Source: Belliella aquatica (GTDB taxonomy: Bacteria > Bacteroidota > Bacteroidia > Cytophagales > Cyclobacteriaceae). From it: a stretch of 64,000 nucleotides of DNA. Made by a program: the position numbers and the translations under genes. Location of the stretch: assembly GCF_014637795.1 (NCBI RefSeq), contig NZ_BMFD01000006.1, forward strand, positions 178,745 through 242,744, given 5' to 3'. The notes below the pieces were generated by a model. It saw nothing but the letters and a program-made list of their open reading frames with translations, did not search any database and was not told where the DNA came from. The stretch's first letter is position 1; every line of letters starts with the position of its first letter. Below, one piece after another: positions 36,787-45,724 of the stretch.

Positions 36787-37602
36787 ATGAAAATTTCAAT
36801 TATAGGTTTAGGATGGTTGGGATTGCCGTTAGCAGATCATTTAATAGAACTCGGCCATCAAGTATCAGGAAGTACGACATCACCAGAAAAGTCGGATTTT
36901 CTTTCAAAAAAAGGCTACACCAATGCAGTTTTGAAATTCAATCCACATCCAGAAGGCAGTGCATTTCAAAAGCTTTTTGAAACGGATCTGCTTGTGATCA
37001 ATATTCCTCCAAGAACACGCACGGCTGCTCCTACCTTTCATCCTGAGCAAATCAAATTTCTGAAAGAAATAATCCTTCAAAAGAAGATCTCAAAAGTGAT
37101 TTATGTCTCGGCAACATCTGTTTATCCAGATGAAAATCAGACTGCTAGAGAATCGGATTTACTTACCAAAGAAAATACAGGGAATATCGCTCTTTTGGAA
37201 GCTGAAAATTTGCTCTGGAGAGACAAAACTTATGATCTTACGGTAGTGAGATTTGGAGGGTTGCTTGGTGTAGACAGGATTCCTGGACGATATTTTTCAG
37301 GAAAAGAAAATGTGGAAGGAGATTCACCTGTAAACTATATTCATAGAGATGATGCCGTGAATATGCTGGCTTGGATCATTCGGGAAAATCTTTGGAATGA
37401 GACTTTTAATGGAGTGACGCCCCTGCATCCGCAGCGGAGGGACGTTTATGAAAAAAACGCTAGCGAGCTGGGTTTTGATCCTCCACAATCTTATGATAAT
37501 TCAGGAGCTAAACAATGGAAAAAGATTTCCGGAGAAAAAATCCTAGAAACTGGCTTGGAATTTAAGATTCCTAACCCACTGGATTTTTGGTATGAAGCAT
37601 AA
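36787..37602 (+). CDS. SDR-family NAD(P)-dependent epimerase-like protein
   Basis: A 271-residue atypical SDR. The Rossmann motif GLGWLGLPLADHLIELGH starts at residue 7, VINIPPRTR and YVSATSVYPD follow (a YeeZ-like family in place of the normal YxxxK site), and VNYIHRDDAVNM is in the C-terminal part. It is related to YeeZ-type proteins of uncertain substrate. It stands alone with terminators on both sides. Confidence 0.8.
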   Translation: MKISIIGLGWLGLPLADHLIELGHQVSGSTTSPEKSDFLSKKGYTNAVLKFNPHPEGSAFQKLFETDLLVINIPPRTRTAAPTFHPEQIKFLKEIILQKKISKVIYVSATSVYPDENQTARESDLLTKENTGNIALLEAENLLWRDKTYDLTVVRFGGLLGVDRIPGRYFSGKENVEGDSPVNYIHRDDAVNMLAWIIRENLWNETFNGVTPLHPQRRDVYEKNASELGFDPPQSYDNSGAKQWKKISGEKILETGLEFKIPNPLDFWYEA

Positions 37603-37635
37603 AAAAAGGCTATTCTAAATCAGAATAGCCTTTTT
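37603..37635. terminator. Bidirectional terminator between convergent genes
   Basis: The arms AAAAAGGCTATTCT (37603-37616) and AGAATAGCCTTTTT (37622-37635) are perfect over 14 bases and serve both the SDR gene and the sugar dehydrogenase gene, whose stop is at 37650. Confidence 0.9.
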
Positions 37636-37649
37636 GCTTTTTGTAATGA

Positions 37650-38807
37650 TTAATTCTGTGGAATCAGTTTCACCATCAATCCTGTTGCTTCTACAATGGC
37701 ATAGATATAGCCATCTGGGCTTTGAGATACTTGTCTCACCCTACCGATACCATCTAGGATTTTTTCTTCGGCTACATAACTCGTACCATCCAACTCAACT
37801 CTAGCGATTTGCTGACCTGCTAAACCAGCTACTAGGATATTACCTTTCCAAGTAGGATACTTGTCAGAAGTCACCAAAGTCATTCCGCATGTGGCGATAG
37901 ATGGAACCCAATAGGTAACAGGTTGTTCCATACCTTCTTTTTCAGTCTCCTCAGTAATGATTGATCCATCATAGTCAATACCATAAGTGATTTCTGGCCA
38001 ACCGTAGTTTTTTCCTTTTTCGATCAAGTTTAATTCATCACCACCTTTAGGGCCATGTTCTACTGCCCAAAGTCTGTTGTTTTCTTTATCAAAAATGATT
38101 CCTTGAGGATTTCTATTCCCATATGTCCAGATGGTTGGGATAGCTCCAGCTACATCTACAAAAGGATTGTCAGATGGGATTCTTCCATCATCATGGATTC
38201 TATGAATCTTACCATGTGAATTATCTAATTCTTGTGCATTTTGAGGTCTGTTTCCTTTATCTCCATTAGAGTAATAAAGATAATTCTCGTTATCGAAAAC
38301 GATCCTTGTACCGAAATGTCGTCCACCTTTCCACTCAGGCATGTTGACAGCTAGTTCTTCCAAATCAACCAAAGCATTGCCTTCAAGCTTGGCTCTTGAA
38401 ATGACTAAAACCCCACCTTCACCCATGTCTTTTGCATAAGCTAAATAAAGCCAGCCATTGTTAGCATAGTCGGGGTGAACGGCGATATCTAAAAGGCCAG
38501 CCTGATTCACTTCATGAACAGCCGGAACTCCAGTTAATTTTTCACCAGTGTATTTATCATCCTTGAAAATCAGGATTTCTCCCTTTCTTTCAGTGACAAG
38601 CATTCTTCCATCTGGAAGCCAAGTCATTCCCCAAGGGTTTTCAAAATCAGAGTATAATGTATCAACAGAGAATGTCAATTTTTCAGAAACTACAGCAAAG
38701 GGGTCAGGTTCTGTGGCCTCGATTTTATCTGTAGGTTCGGAGCAAGCAATTATTCCAGAGAATAAAGTTGCGCCCAAAATAAAAGCTAAATTTTTATTTA
38801 ATTTCAT
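37650..38807 (-). CDS. PQQ-dependent sugar dehydrogenase-like lipoprotein
   Basis: A 385-residue lipoprotein with lipobox GIIACSEP (Cys about residue 22). The six-bladed glucose/sorbosone dehydrogenase fold has FENPWGMTWLPDGRMLVTERKGEI, DIAVHPDYANNGWLYLAYA, GGRHFGTRIVFD, YGNRNPQGIIFD, EHGPKGGDELNLIEKGKNYGWPEITYGIDYDG and YWVPSIATCGMT. It oxidises sugars at the outer surface if PQQ is supplied. Convergent with the SDR gene. Confidence 0.92.
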   Translation of the reverse strand: MKLNKNLAFILGATLFSGIIACSEPTDKIEATEPDPFAVVSEKLTFSVDTLYSDFENPWGMTWLPDGRMLVTERKGEILIFKDDKYTGEKLTGVPAVHEVNQAGLLDIAVHPDYANNGWLYLAYAKDMGEGGVLVISRAKLEGNALVDLEELAVNMPEWKGGRHFGTRIVFDNENYLYYSNGDKGNRPQNAQELDNSHGKIHRIHDDGRIPSDNPFVDVAGAIPTIWTYGNRNPQGIIFDKENNRLWAVEHGPKGGDELNLIEKGKNYGWPEITYGIDYDGSIITEETEKEGMEQPVTYWVPSIATCGMTLVTSDKYPTWKGNILVAGLAGQQIARVELDGTSYVAEEKILDGIGRVRQVSQSPDGYIYAIVEATGLMVKLIPQN

Positions 38808-38829
38808 ATGTAAGAAGTTGGTTTTGTTA

Positions 38830-38837
38830 CAAATCTA
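38830..38837 (-). promoter_or_regulatory. -7 box upstream of the sugar dehydrogenase gene
   Basis: The plus-strand CAAATCTA is TAGATTTG on the minus strand, an exact TAnnTTTG, ending 22 bases before the ATG. No strong -33 TTG was found. Confidence 0.45.
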
Positions 38838-38966
38838 ATCAATTTTCAAATGAATTGTTTGTCATATTATGCAAAAGGTATTCCATAGTCCCCTTTTGAA
38901 AATGTAATATTGGATTCTTTCAAGTATCTTAGAATTTAACAAAAATAGACCTATAAAAATAATCAG

Positions 38967-40091
38967 ATGAATAACCAAATTTGGATAATGACCTCAGCAT
39001 TTGATCAGTTGGATATAGATCAGACGATTGAGAAAGCAAAAGAAGCCGGCGTACAAGGGCTGGATGTATGTGTTTTTAGAAAGAATGGGACAAGAGATGA
39101 TTTTGTTGCGACTCACTTAAATTATGATGGTTTTGATACCAATAGAGCAAGTCAGCTTATTGATAAGTTTAATGCAGCTAAGCTTAGACTTTCAGTCGGT
39201 GCTTTTGACAATTTGATTGGGGGAGAGGAAGAACAAAAGGTCAAAAATCAAAATCATCTTCTCAAGTTAATTCGGATGGCACATTTGCTTGGTGGGGACG
39301 AAAATGATGTCAAAGTTGGGACTTTCGTTGGCTACAATCACGAATTGGGTAATTTGGAAAATGGTTTTGAAAGGAATCTGGAAGAATATCAAAGGATTTT
39401 CACACCTATTATTAAGTATGCAGAGAGTCTGGGCGTGACAGTGCTCTATGAGAATTGCCCAATGGAAGGTTGGCGGTCTTCTGGCTATTCCACCACTTTT
39501 AATAATCTCACCGGAGTTTTGGCAGCACGCAAATTGATGTATGAATTGATTCCTAGCCATGCACATGGAGAGATATATGACCCCTCCCATGATGTATGGC
39601 AAAACACAGATCCCGTAGAGGTGATCAAGCATACCGATTTATCAAGACTAAAAAGAATCCATGTCAAATCCACAAGGAATATTTCGGATCCATTTTGGGG
39701 AAATATGTACCCGATGCAAAAAGTAAAAGCGGAATTGGCCAAGAAAGCGGGGGTTCCTTACAGTACCAATGAATGGGATAGACACCATTACGAAGCAACT
39801 TTACCTGGCTTTGGGCTGTGTGATTCGATGGATTGGAGAAAGTTTGTAATGGCATTGAGAGAAAAGGGCTTTGAAGGACCCTTCGAAATCGAAAATGAAG
39901 CCAAGCTTTCCAAGCAGACGGGCAACATGGCTGCTATCCTGCAAGGATGCAAAGCAGCAGTTCAGAACCTCGCACCTTTACTTTGGACCTTGCAAGAAGA
40001 TGGATATACTTATCCACAGTCGGATGTCAAACCATTGGAAAATTTGAAGCGAAAAGATATTCCGATTACGACGATGAGCGACTTGTCCTAA
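38967..40091 (+). CDS. Sugar phosphate isomerase/epimerase family protein
   Basis: A 374-residue xylose-isomerase-like TIM-barrel protein. VQGLDVCVFRK, YNHELGNLENGF, VTVLYENCPMEGW (metal-binding Glu), YDPSHDVWQNTDPVEVIKHTDLSRLKRIHVKSTR (metal-binding Asp and His) and FEIENEAKLS (C-terminal Glu) are seen. It has no signal peptide, so it is cytoplasmic. The substrate is probably a sugar or an inositol-like compound. It is a single gene, with the upstream region giving no clear promoter. Confidence 0.85.
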   Translation: MNNQIWIMTSAFDQLDIDQTIEKAKEAGVQGLDVCVFRKNGTRDDFVATHLNYDGFDTNRASQLIDKFNAAKLRLSVGAFDNLIGGEEEQKVKNQNHLLKLIRMAHLLGGDENDVKVGTFVGYNHELGNLENGFERNLEEYQRIFTPIIKYAESLGVTVLYENCPMEGWRSSGYSTTFNNLTGVLAARKLMYELIPSHAHGEIYDPSHDVWQNTDPVEVIKHTDLSRLKRIHVKSTRNISDPFWGNMYPMQKVKAELAKKAGVPYSTNEWDRHHYEATLPGFGLCDSMDWRKFVMALREKGFEGPFEIENEAKLSKQTGNMAAILQGCKAAVQNLAPLLWTLQEDGYTYPQSDVKPLENLKRKDIPITTMSDLS

Positions 40092-40171
40092 CTCTTTTTA
40101 GGAACGATAGAGCCAATAAAAGCCGCTTCATTTAGCGATATTGTTAATTATGATTTACAATAAATAGTCAT

Positions 40172-40228
40172 TTTTGTTAAGTGTATTTAACAAAAGTGAT
40201 TTTAATTTGCTAAATTTGCTTAACAAAA
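40172..40228 (+). promoter_or_regulatory. Operator-like inverted repeat around the ATPase promoter
   Basis: TTTTGTTAA (40172-40180) and TTAACAAAA (40187-40195) form a perfect inverted repeat with a 6-base spacer. The half-site TTAACAAAA recurs at 40220-40228, directly after an exact -7 box TAAATTTG (40211-40218). The promoter is therefore bracketed by one full and one half operator. The binding protein is unknown. Confidence 0.55.
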
Positions 40229-40243
40229 AGTTGAATATCAATC

Positions 40244-41437
40244 GTGGAGAAGCTTAGAATTTTATCAGCTATGAAAGTCCAAGCAGTGGAAATGGATTTT
40301 CAGAGGTATTTGTTAGATCAAATTGATTGGTCTGATCGGCTAATCGCCATCAAAGGAGCTAGAGGGAGTGGGAAGACGATTCTTTTACTTCAACATATAA
40401 AAAAGCATCTTCCATTGGATGGAACCGCGCTTTATGTAGCAATGGATGACTTGTTTTTTACAGACAATAACTTGCTAAGCTTAGCAGAGGAATTTTATAT
40501 GTCAGGGGGAAGGTATTTGTTGATAGATGAAGTTCACAAATATCCTAATTGGTCAAGGGAATTAAAGTTGATGTATGATAATTTCCCCAAGCTTAAGATT
40601 GTATTTACATCCTCGTCTATTCTAGAAATCTATGCGGGAGAATCTGATCTGAGTAGGAGGGCCGTTACTTATGATTTACGTGAATTATCTCTACGAGAGT
40701 TTATAGAGTTGGATTTAGGTTTGAAGTTACCTATGTATTCTTTACAAACCATCTTAGAGGATCATGTAATTATAGCTTCTGAATTGAATAGTAAGATTCA
40801 AGTAAACGCAAAGTTTTTAGAGTACCTGAGATATGGTGTTTATCCATTTTTCAAAGAAAGCAAGGTTTCCTATTTGTCAAGATTGAGAAATACAATTCAG
40901 CTGATCATTGATGTGGATTTGAATGCGGTGGAGAATTTGAATTATGACATCCTCGTCAAGCTCAAAAAGCTCAGTAGGTTGATTGCTACATCTGCACCTT
41001 TCACTCCGAATATTACAGAATTGAGCAATAAATTGGGCATATCAAGGCCAAGCCTTCTCAAAAGTTTAGATCTATTGGAAAAAGCAAGAATCATTCAATC
41101 TGTCAATAAAGTGAATTCAGGTACTGGTATATTGACAAAGCCTGACAAAGTGTTTTTAAATAATCCGAATATCTTATACGCTTTGGGTGATGATTATGAA
41201 AATAAAGGGACTGTCAGAGAGACTTTTTTTGTAAATCAGGTGAAAGGAATAGCGAAACTAAACTTGGCACCTAGAGCGGATTTTTTGTTAGACGAATTTT
41301 ATACCATAGAGATTGGCGGGCCAAACAAGGGTAAAAAACAAATTTCCAAAACCGAGAATGCATTCCTTTTGAAGGATAACATTGAAATCGGTTTTGGAAA
41401 TACTATACCTTTGTGGTTGTTTGGGTTTTTGTATTGA
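40244..41437 (+). CDS. AAA-type ATP-binding protein with DUF4143-like C-terminus
   Basis: A 397-residue ATPase of the AAA_14/DUF4143 group. The Walker A motif GARGSGKTILL is at about residues 38-48, Walker B-like YLLIDEVHKYP is near 98-108, and a sensor-like VFTSSS follows. The C-terminal half (winged-helix region, then a restriction-nuclease-like fold) has LSNKLGISRPSLLKSLDLLEKA and ends FLLKDNIEIGFGNTIPLWLFGFLY. The start is GTG 40244; ATG 40271 (residue 10) is an alternative. The biological role of the family is unsettled. Confidence 0.85.
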   Translation: MEKLRILSAMKVQAVEMDFQRYLLDQIDWSDRLIAIKGARGSGKTILLLQHIKKHLPLDGTALYVAMDDLFFTDNNLLSLAEEFYMSGGRYLLIDEVHKYPNWSRELKLMYDNFPKLKIVFTSSSILEIYAGESDLSRRAVTYDLRELSLREFIELDLGLKLPMYSLQTILEDHVIIASELNSKIQVNAKFLEYLRYGVYPFFKESKVSYLSRLRNTIQLIIDVDLNAVENLNYDILVKLKKLSRLIATSAPFTPNITELSNKLGISRPSLLKSLDLLEKARIIQSVNKVNSGTGILTKPDKVFLNNPNILYALGDDYENKGTVRETFFVNQVKGIAKLNLAPRADFLLDEFYTIEIGGPNKGKKQISKTENAFLLKDNIEIGFGNTIPLWLFGFLY

Positions 41438-43993
41438 TCAGTTTTTTTCAGACTTTTTGTTTTCTTGAATTTCTTTCTGAAGCTCTTGTATTTTGATGGC
41501 ATATTCTTTTTGAAGAGAGCTCATTTTTTCTTGATAAAATTTGAACCTGCCTTCATTTTCTTTCATCCAGGTGTTCATCTTTTGCTGATACTCTTCCATC
41601 AAGGGTTTAGCTTCCTCTTCTAGTTTAGCCATTTTTTCTTGATAGGCTTTGAGGAGTGGTTCTTGTTCTTTTTGCCATGTTTCTAGTTTCTGTTGGTACT
41701 CTTTCATAAAAGATCCAAACTCCTTTTGATATTTGTCAAACTCAGTTTTATATGTTTCCTCAAGTTTTTTCTTTTCTTTTTGCTCGGCTTCTGTCAGTTT
41801 CCTTGATTCAGAATAATTTGGAGAAGTAGAATATGTCTGGCCAAGCAGCAAGCGATTGTAAGCTTCCGAATCGACTTCCATTGGAGGCTGAACTCTGCCG
41901 ATGTTATAGTCGTCAAGGTAATTGGCTATTTCAGAGATTTTTTTGACAGCCTCAGCTTTCTCCTTTTCATTAGTAGCTGATTTAAGTTTTTCTACTGCTA
42001 CCCGAAGTTGCTTTGTTAGATCAAGAGAGTCTTTTTGGTGGGAATTGATATTGGAACCAATTCTAGGAGCGCTTTGAACTTTAGCTAAACCCAAAGTCTG
42101 CTTTTGCGCGAATTCACTAGCCTTTATTTTAGCTAGCTCTAGCTCTTTCTTTATCATCAGGGAATCAACATTTAAATTAAATTTGAAGCCTGGAGTAATA
42201 TTTTTTAATGGATCAAATTTAGCGTTTTTAAAGGGTTCTAAGAAAGTGATAAAATGTTTAGAATCAGACTTTTCATAAGAATCATTAGCTAATTTGAAGG
42301 AAGGATTTTCTAAAAGTTTTTTAAGCAATACAGAATCCGCTTTATATTCTTTAATAGTGACTTGAGAAATTTGTTTTGAGTTTAGTTTTTTAATGGAATC
42401 CAAATGTATATGTGGGATAGTCATTTTTTCGGAAAGTGTCAGCAAGGGCATGGCACTGAAATCACCTCCTTGAAACTCTAATGGAGTAATTTTCATCGTA
42501 TGAGAAACACTACCGTTAGAATTGAGATTATCACTGATCGATTTTATGTAAGATTTGTCGCTGTCTGTTTTCAAGTTAGACCAAACATGTAAAGTGTCTC
42601 CATAGAATTTATGATTATCAAATCTTGATAAAAGGTCTGATTTCATGTCTTTTGAAATATCTTCAATAGAAAATGGCTTCCCATCTTCGGACAGACTTAC
42701 TTTGAAGTCATATGACTTTGGTTTTTCTGCATTATTTGAGAAAGCAGAAAATGCTTTTGAGATAAATCCTAAAGACTCGCTCAATTCTTTGAGTGGTGTT
42801 CCTAGATTGTGTTTCAAATCATTTGCTATCTCTTTTTCTATATTTTTACCTGCATTTTCATCTTGTGGAAAATTTAACCAAAAATCATCCGCTAAATTAA
42901 ATTCCGAATGAATCTTTGTGAGCGTGGGATCACTGTTAAAATCATTTGATTTATCTGTTTGAGCTCCTAGGATCAGTGAGGCGCTGAGAATTAAAGTAAG
43001 CATCATGGTAAATCGAGTTAAAGTGGAAGTTTGTTTGTGGGAGGTATGAAACCCCATAATTCTTTTGATTCTGTCTAAAGTGGGAGTCTTTGATTTCGCC
43101 GCTGCTAAAGCGAGCTGAGGCTGTGATTGCTTAGCATGATTGACGATGACCACGAGCGCCTCAGCCAAATCACGAGCTCGGATACCTACTTGAATCGCTG
43201 CGTCATCACAAGCGTGTTCGCGTTCAGTTTTGATGATGGAATTGATGTACCAAAAAGCTGGGTGGAAGAAAAAGATGACTTCCATGGCTGATTGAATCAG
43301 GTTGACGAGATAGTCATATCTTTTAATATGTGCCAATTCATGTGCAATGATTGCTTCTATTTGACTTGGACTCAATTGAAAAATCAAGCCTGCAGGTATC
43401 AATATTACAGGTTTAAAAACTCCGTAAGTCACAGGTGAATAGACAAACTTGCTAAGAAATAGTTTGACAGTTTGTTTTACCTTAAGTTTTTGGGAAAAGT
43501 CTATCAGAGCAGTCTGCCAACTTCCCTCAATAGTCTTTTTGGGTTTTAAACTCAAGTTTCTAATTTCCGCCAAAGCACCACCAAACTTGATCATAAAGAG
43601 GATTGCTCCAATCAGCCAAATATTAACAAGTATTGGAATCCTCCTTTCTATTTGCTTTGATAGAATTTCAAAAGTTGTTTCAGAAGTTTTAGGCACTTCA
43701 AAATCTGTTGGAAGATAAACAATATCATTTTCTGGAATAAAAATCGCTTGGTTAGCAGTCGACTCATGAGTAGGTTCAAAATAGAAAATTTCTGTACTGA
43801 TACTACTGAAGACAAGCAGAAGCAGGGTAATTACTCCTAGTCTGTATTTTAATTCGGCAGATTTTTTATGTAAAAATCCAAGTGAAAGCCACAAAACTAA
43901 ACCAAGTCCCGCTATCTGCCAGATTGAATGTACAAGCATCCAACCGATTGCATAGAGGTAGTTTTCTGGTATGATTTCATTAATCCATTCCAT
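41438..43993 (-). CDS. M56 family metallopeptidase (BlaR1-like) with coiled-coil tail
   Basis: An 851-residue membrane protein. Four TM helices in the N-terminal about 330 residues surround the zinc-protease motif HELAHIKRYD (HExxH, about residues 218-222) and the downstream EREHACDDAA block. A long soluble region follows, ending in a coiled coil whose last part (residues 765-836) is four tandem 18-residue repeats starting with EYQQK or an equivalent. No penicillin-binding sensor domain is recognised. Together with BlaI it probably forms a signal-transducing protease-repressor pair. TAATG overlap with blaI. Confidence 0.88.
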   Translation of the reverse strand: MEWINEIIPENYLYAIGWMLVHSIWQIAGLGLVLWLSLGFLHKKSAELKYRLGVITLLLLVFSSISTEIFYFEPTHESTANQAIFIPENDIVYLPTDFEVPKTSETTFEILSKQIERRIPILVNIWLIGAILFMIKFGGALAEIRNLSLKPKKTIEGSWQTALIDFSQKLKVKQTVKLFLSKFVYSPVTYGVFKPVILIPAGLIFQLSPSQIEAIIAHELAHIKRYDYLVNLIQSAMEVIFFFHPAFWYINSIIKTEREHACDDAAIQVGIRARDLAEALVVIVNHAKQSQPQLALAAAKSKTPTLDRIKRIMGFHTSHKQTSTLTRFTMMLTLILSASLILGAQTDKSNDFNSDPTLTKIHSEFNLADDFWLNFPQDENAGKNIEKEIANDLKHNLGTPLKELSESLGFISKAFSAFSNNAEKPKSYDFKVSLSEDGKPFSIEDISKDMKSDLLSRFDNHKFYGDTLHVWSNLKTDSDKSYIKSISDNLNSNGSVSHTMKITPLEFQGGDFSAMPLLTLSEKMTIPHIHLDSIKKLNSKQISQVTIKEYKADSVLLKKLLENPSFKLANDSYEKSDSKHFITFLEPFKNAKFDPLKNITPGFKFNLNVDSLMIKKELELAKIKASEFAQKQTLGLAKVQSAPRIGSNINSHQKDSLDLTKQLRVAVEKLKSATNEKEKAEAVKKISEIANYLDDYNIGRVQPPMEVDSEAYNRLLLGQTYSTSPNYSESRKLTEAEQKEKKKLEETYKTEFDKYQKEFGSFMKEYQQKLETWQKEQEPLLKAYQEKMAKLEEEAKPLMEEYQQKMNTWMKENEGRFKFYQEKMSSLQKEYAIKIQELQKEIQENKKSEKN

Positions 43994-44367
43994 TATTTTT
44001 CATTTTCAATCTGATCTAAAAAAGCACGAATTTCATCTAACTCCTCTTTTGAAGGATTCCCTTGACCCAAAGCCTGCATCACAAGATTTTTTGCTGAGCC
44101 ACCGAAGGCACTCGCCATAAAATTTTGCACCAAGTTTTTTTGTGTTGCCTGCTCTTCGATAGCAGCGGTGTAAGTGTGTGTTCTATTTTGTTCATCTCGA
44201 TGAAGCAAGCCCTTTGCATGCATATTCTGCATTTGTTTTAAGGTAGTCGTGTAGCCGGTATCTTTGATAGTTGCAAGATGTTCATGAACTTCCCTTACGG
44301 TGACTTTTCCTTTTTGCCAGATGACTTGAAGGATTTCTAATTCAGATTCAGTGGGTTTCGCTTTCAT
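43993..44367 (-). CDS. BlaI/MecI/CopY family transcriptional regulator
   Basis: A 124-residue winged-helix repressor: KPTESELEILQVIWQKGKVTVREVHEHL, TTLKQMQNMHAKGLLHRDEQNRTHTYTA, and a C-terminal dimerisation helix region (VQNFMASAFGGSAKNLVMQAL). In this family the cognate M56 protease cleaves the repressor on signal. Three operator-like inverted repeats lie upstream of its start, so it is likely autoregulated. Its stop codon shares a base with the M56 start codon. Confidence 0.93.
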   Translation of the reverse strand: MKAKPTESELEILQVIWQKGKVTVREVHEHLATIKDTGYTTTLKQMQNMHAKGLLHRDEQNRTHTYTAAIEEQATQKNLVQNFMASAFGGSAKNLVMQALGQGNPSKEELDEIRAFLDQIENEK

Positions 44368-44375
44368 AATTCTGA

Positions 44376-44446
44376 TGTACGATATGTTTCGTACAAAGTT
44401 ATACGAAGAAAATCGTATTCCAAATTTTACTACGATTATTTTCGTA
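44376..44446. promoter_or_regulatory. Three BlaI-type operators upstream of the blaI-like gene
   Basis: Three TACGA-N6-TCGTA inverted repeats are present. The first, 44376-44395, is TGTACGA-TATGTT-TCGTACA (perfect 7-base arms). The second, 44401-44418, is ATACGA-AGAAAA-TCGTAT. The third, 44431-44446, has TACGA and TCGTA arms. Centres are 24 and about 29 bases apart. They lie just upstream of the repressor gene and between it and the divergent OYE gene, so they may control both directions. Confidence 0.85.
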
Positions 44447-44569
44447 TTGAATTTAATTCTCGGGAAAATAGAGACTTATAATATTCTTAAAAATCTTAAA
44501 ACGGACTGTGGAACGAACATTGCTCAATAATAGTTGTATATACATTAAATCAAAAAACCAATTATTAAA

Positions 44570-45676
44570 ATGAATAAGCAACCACTTTTAGAAAAATTAG
44601 AAAAGGGAAATTTTCAATTGTCGAACAGAGTAGTAATGGCTCCTATGACGAGAAGTAGAGCGACAAATGAAGAAAAAGCACCTTTTGACATCCATGTAGA
44701 ATACTACCGTCAACGAGCTTCGGCAGGTTTGATTATCACTGAAGGATCTCAAATTTCCGAGAAGGCAGTTGGGTACATCAACTCTCCGGGGATTCATACA
44801 AAAGCGCAAGTAGAAGGCTGGAAAAAGGTTACTGAAGCTGTGCACGCAGAAGGAGGAAAGATTTTCATCCAACTTTGGCATGTAGGCAGAATGTCACATC
44901 CAGATTTTCATGGAGGAGATTTGCCTCACGCACCTTCAGCGATCAATCCAAATGCAAAATCTTTCACCCCTGAAGGCTTCAAAGATACCGTGACTCCGAA
45001 AGAAATGAAGCTTGCTGAAATCAAGCAAACTATTTTGGATTACCAATCAGCTGCCAAAAATGCGATGGAAGCAGGATTCGACGGAGTCGAAATTCATTCT
45101 TCAAATGGCTATCTATTACATCAGTTTTTCAACAAGACTTCGAATATCCGTACAGATGAATATGGTGGAAGCATTGAAAACAGAGCAAAAATCTTATTTG
45201 AAGTAATTGATGCGATCAAAGAAGTGATGCCAGAAGAGAAAATTGGATTAAGACTGAATCCATCTCTCAACGGGATATTCGGAATGACGATGGACGAGGA
45301 GACGATTCCAACTTTCGATTACATTATCGAAAAATTGAATGCATATAAGTTAGCTTATTTGCACTTATCAGAGCCGTTCAATGATGTATCAGACATTCCT
45401 TATGCAGTAACGAAGATTGCAGAGCGTTACCGACCTATCTTTAAAGGAACTTTGATTATCAATGCTAATTTTGATCAAGAAAAAGGGAATAGCTATATTT
45501 TAGAAGGTTTAGCAGATGCAGTAGCTTATGGTAAGCCTTATGTTTCCAATCCTGACTTAGTGGAGCGATTTGAGCAAAATGCACCCTTAGCAGATTGGGA
45601 TGCGGACACTTTCTACACGCCTGGAGAAAAAGGATACACAGATTACCCTAAATTATCTGTCTCAAAATCGATATAA
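44570..45676 (+). CDS. Old Yellow Enzyme-type alkene reductase
   Basis: A 368-residue FMN-dependent OYE-family oxidoreductase. NRVVMAPMTRSRAT, SAGLIITEGSQIS, HAEGGKIFIQLWHVGRMSHPDF, FDGVEIHSSNGYLLHQFFNKTSNIRTDEYGGSIENRAKILFEV (typical OYE blocks) and ADAVAYGKPYVSNPDLVERF are visible. It reduces activated alkenes with NAD(P)H. It is divergent from the BlaI gene, whose operators lie in the shared upstream region. Confidence 0.93.
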   Translation: MNKQPLLEKLEKGNFQLSNRVVMAPMTRSRATNEEKAPFDIHVEYYRQRASAGLIITEGSQISEKAVGYINSPGIHTKAQVEGWKKVTEAVHAEGGKIFIQLWHVGRMSHPDFHGGDLPHAPSAINPNAKSFTPEGFKDTVTPKEMKLAEIKQTILDYQSAAKNAMEAGFDGVEIHSSNGYLLHQFFNKTSNIRTDEYGGSIENRAKILFEVIDAIKEVMPEEKIGLRLNPSLNGIFGMTMDEETIPTFDYIIEKLNAYKLAYLHLSEPFNDVSDIPYAVTKIAERYRPIFKGTLIINANFDQEKGNSYILEGLADAVAYGKPYVSNPDLVERFEQNAPLADWDADTFYTPGEKGYTDYPKLSVSKSI

Positions 45677-45685
45677 ACAGTGAAG

Positions 45686-45712
45686 AAGGCCGATATATAT
45701 CGGCCTTTTTTA
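45686..45712 (+). terminator. Terminator after the OYE gene
   Basis: AAGGCCGATA (45686-45695) pairs with TATCGGCCTT (45698-45707), followed by a T-run. It lies between the OYE stop and the NRDE start, which argues against an upstream start for the NRDE gene. Confidence 0.85.
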
Positions 45713-45724
45713 TATTTTGCAGGT

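Noticed and set aside
40081..40136. Possible terminator (CTAACTCTTTTTAGG) after the isomerase gene
   Set aside because: The arms are too short and weak to support a hairpin.
45680..45724. In-frame N-terminal extension of the NRDE protein
   Set aside because: It would start with GTG inside or before a perfect terminator hairpin (45686-45712), and the family begins at MCLIAFNW with conserved Cys-2.
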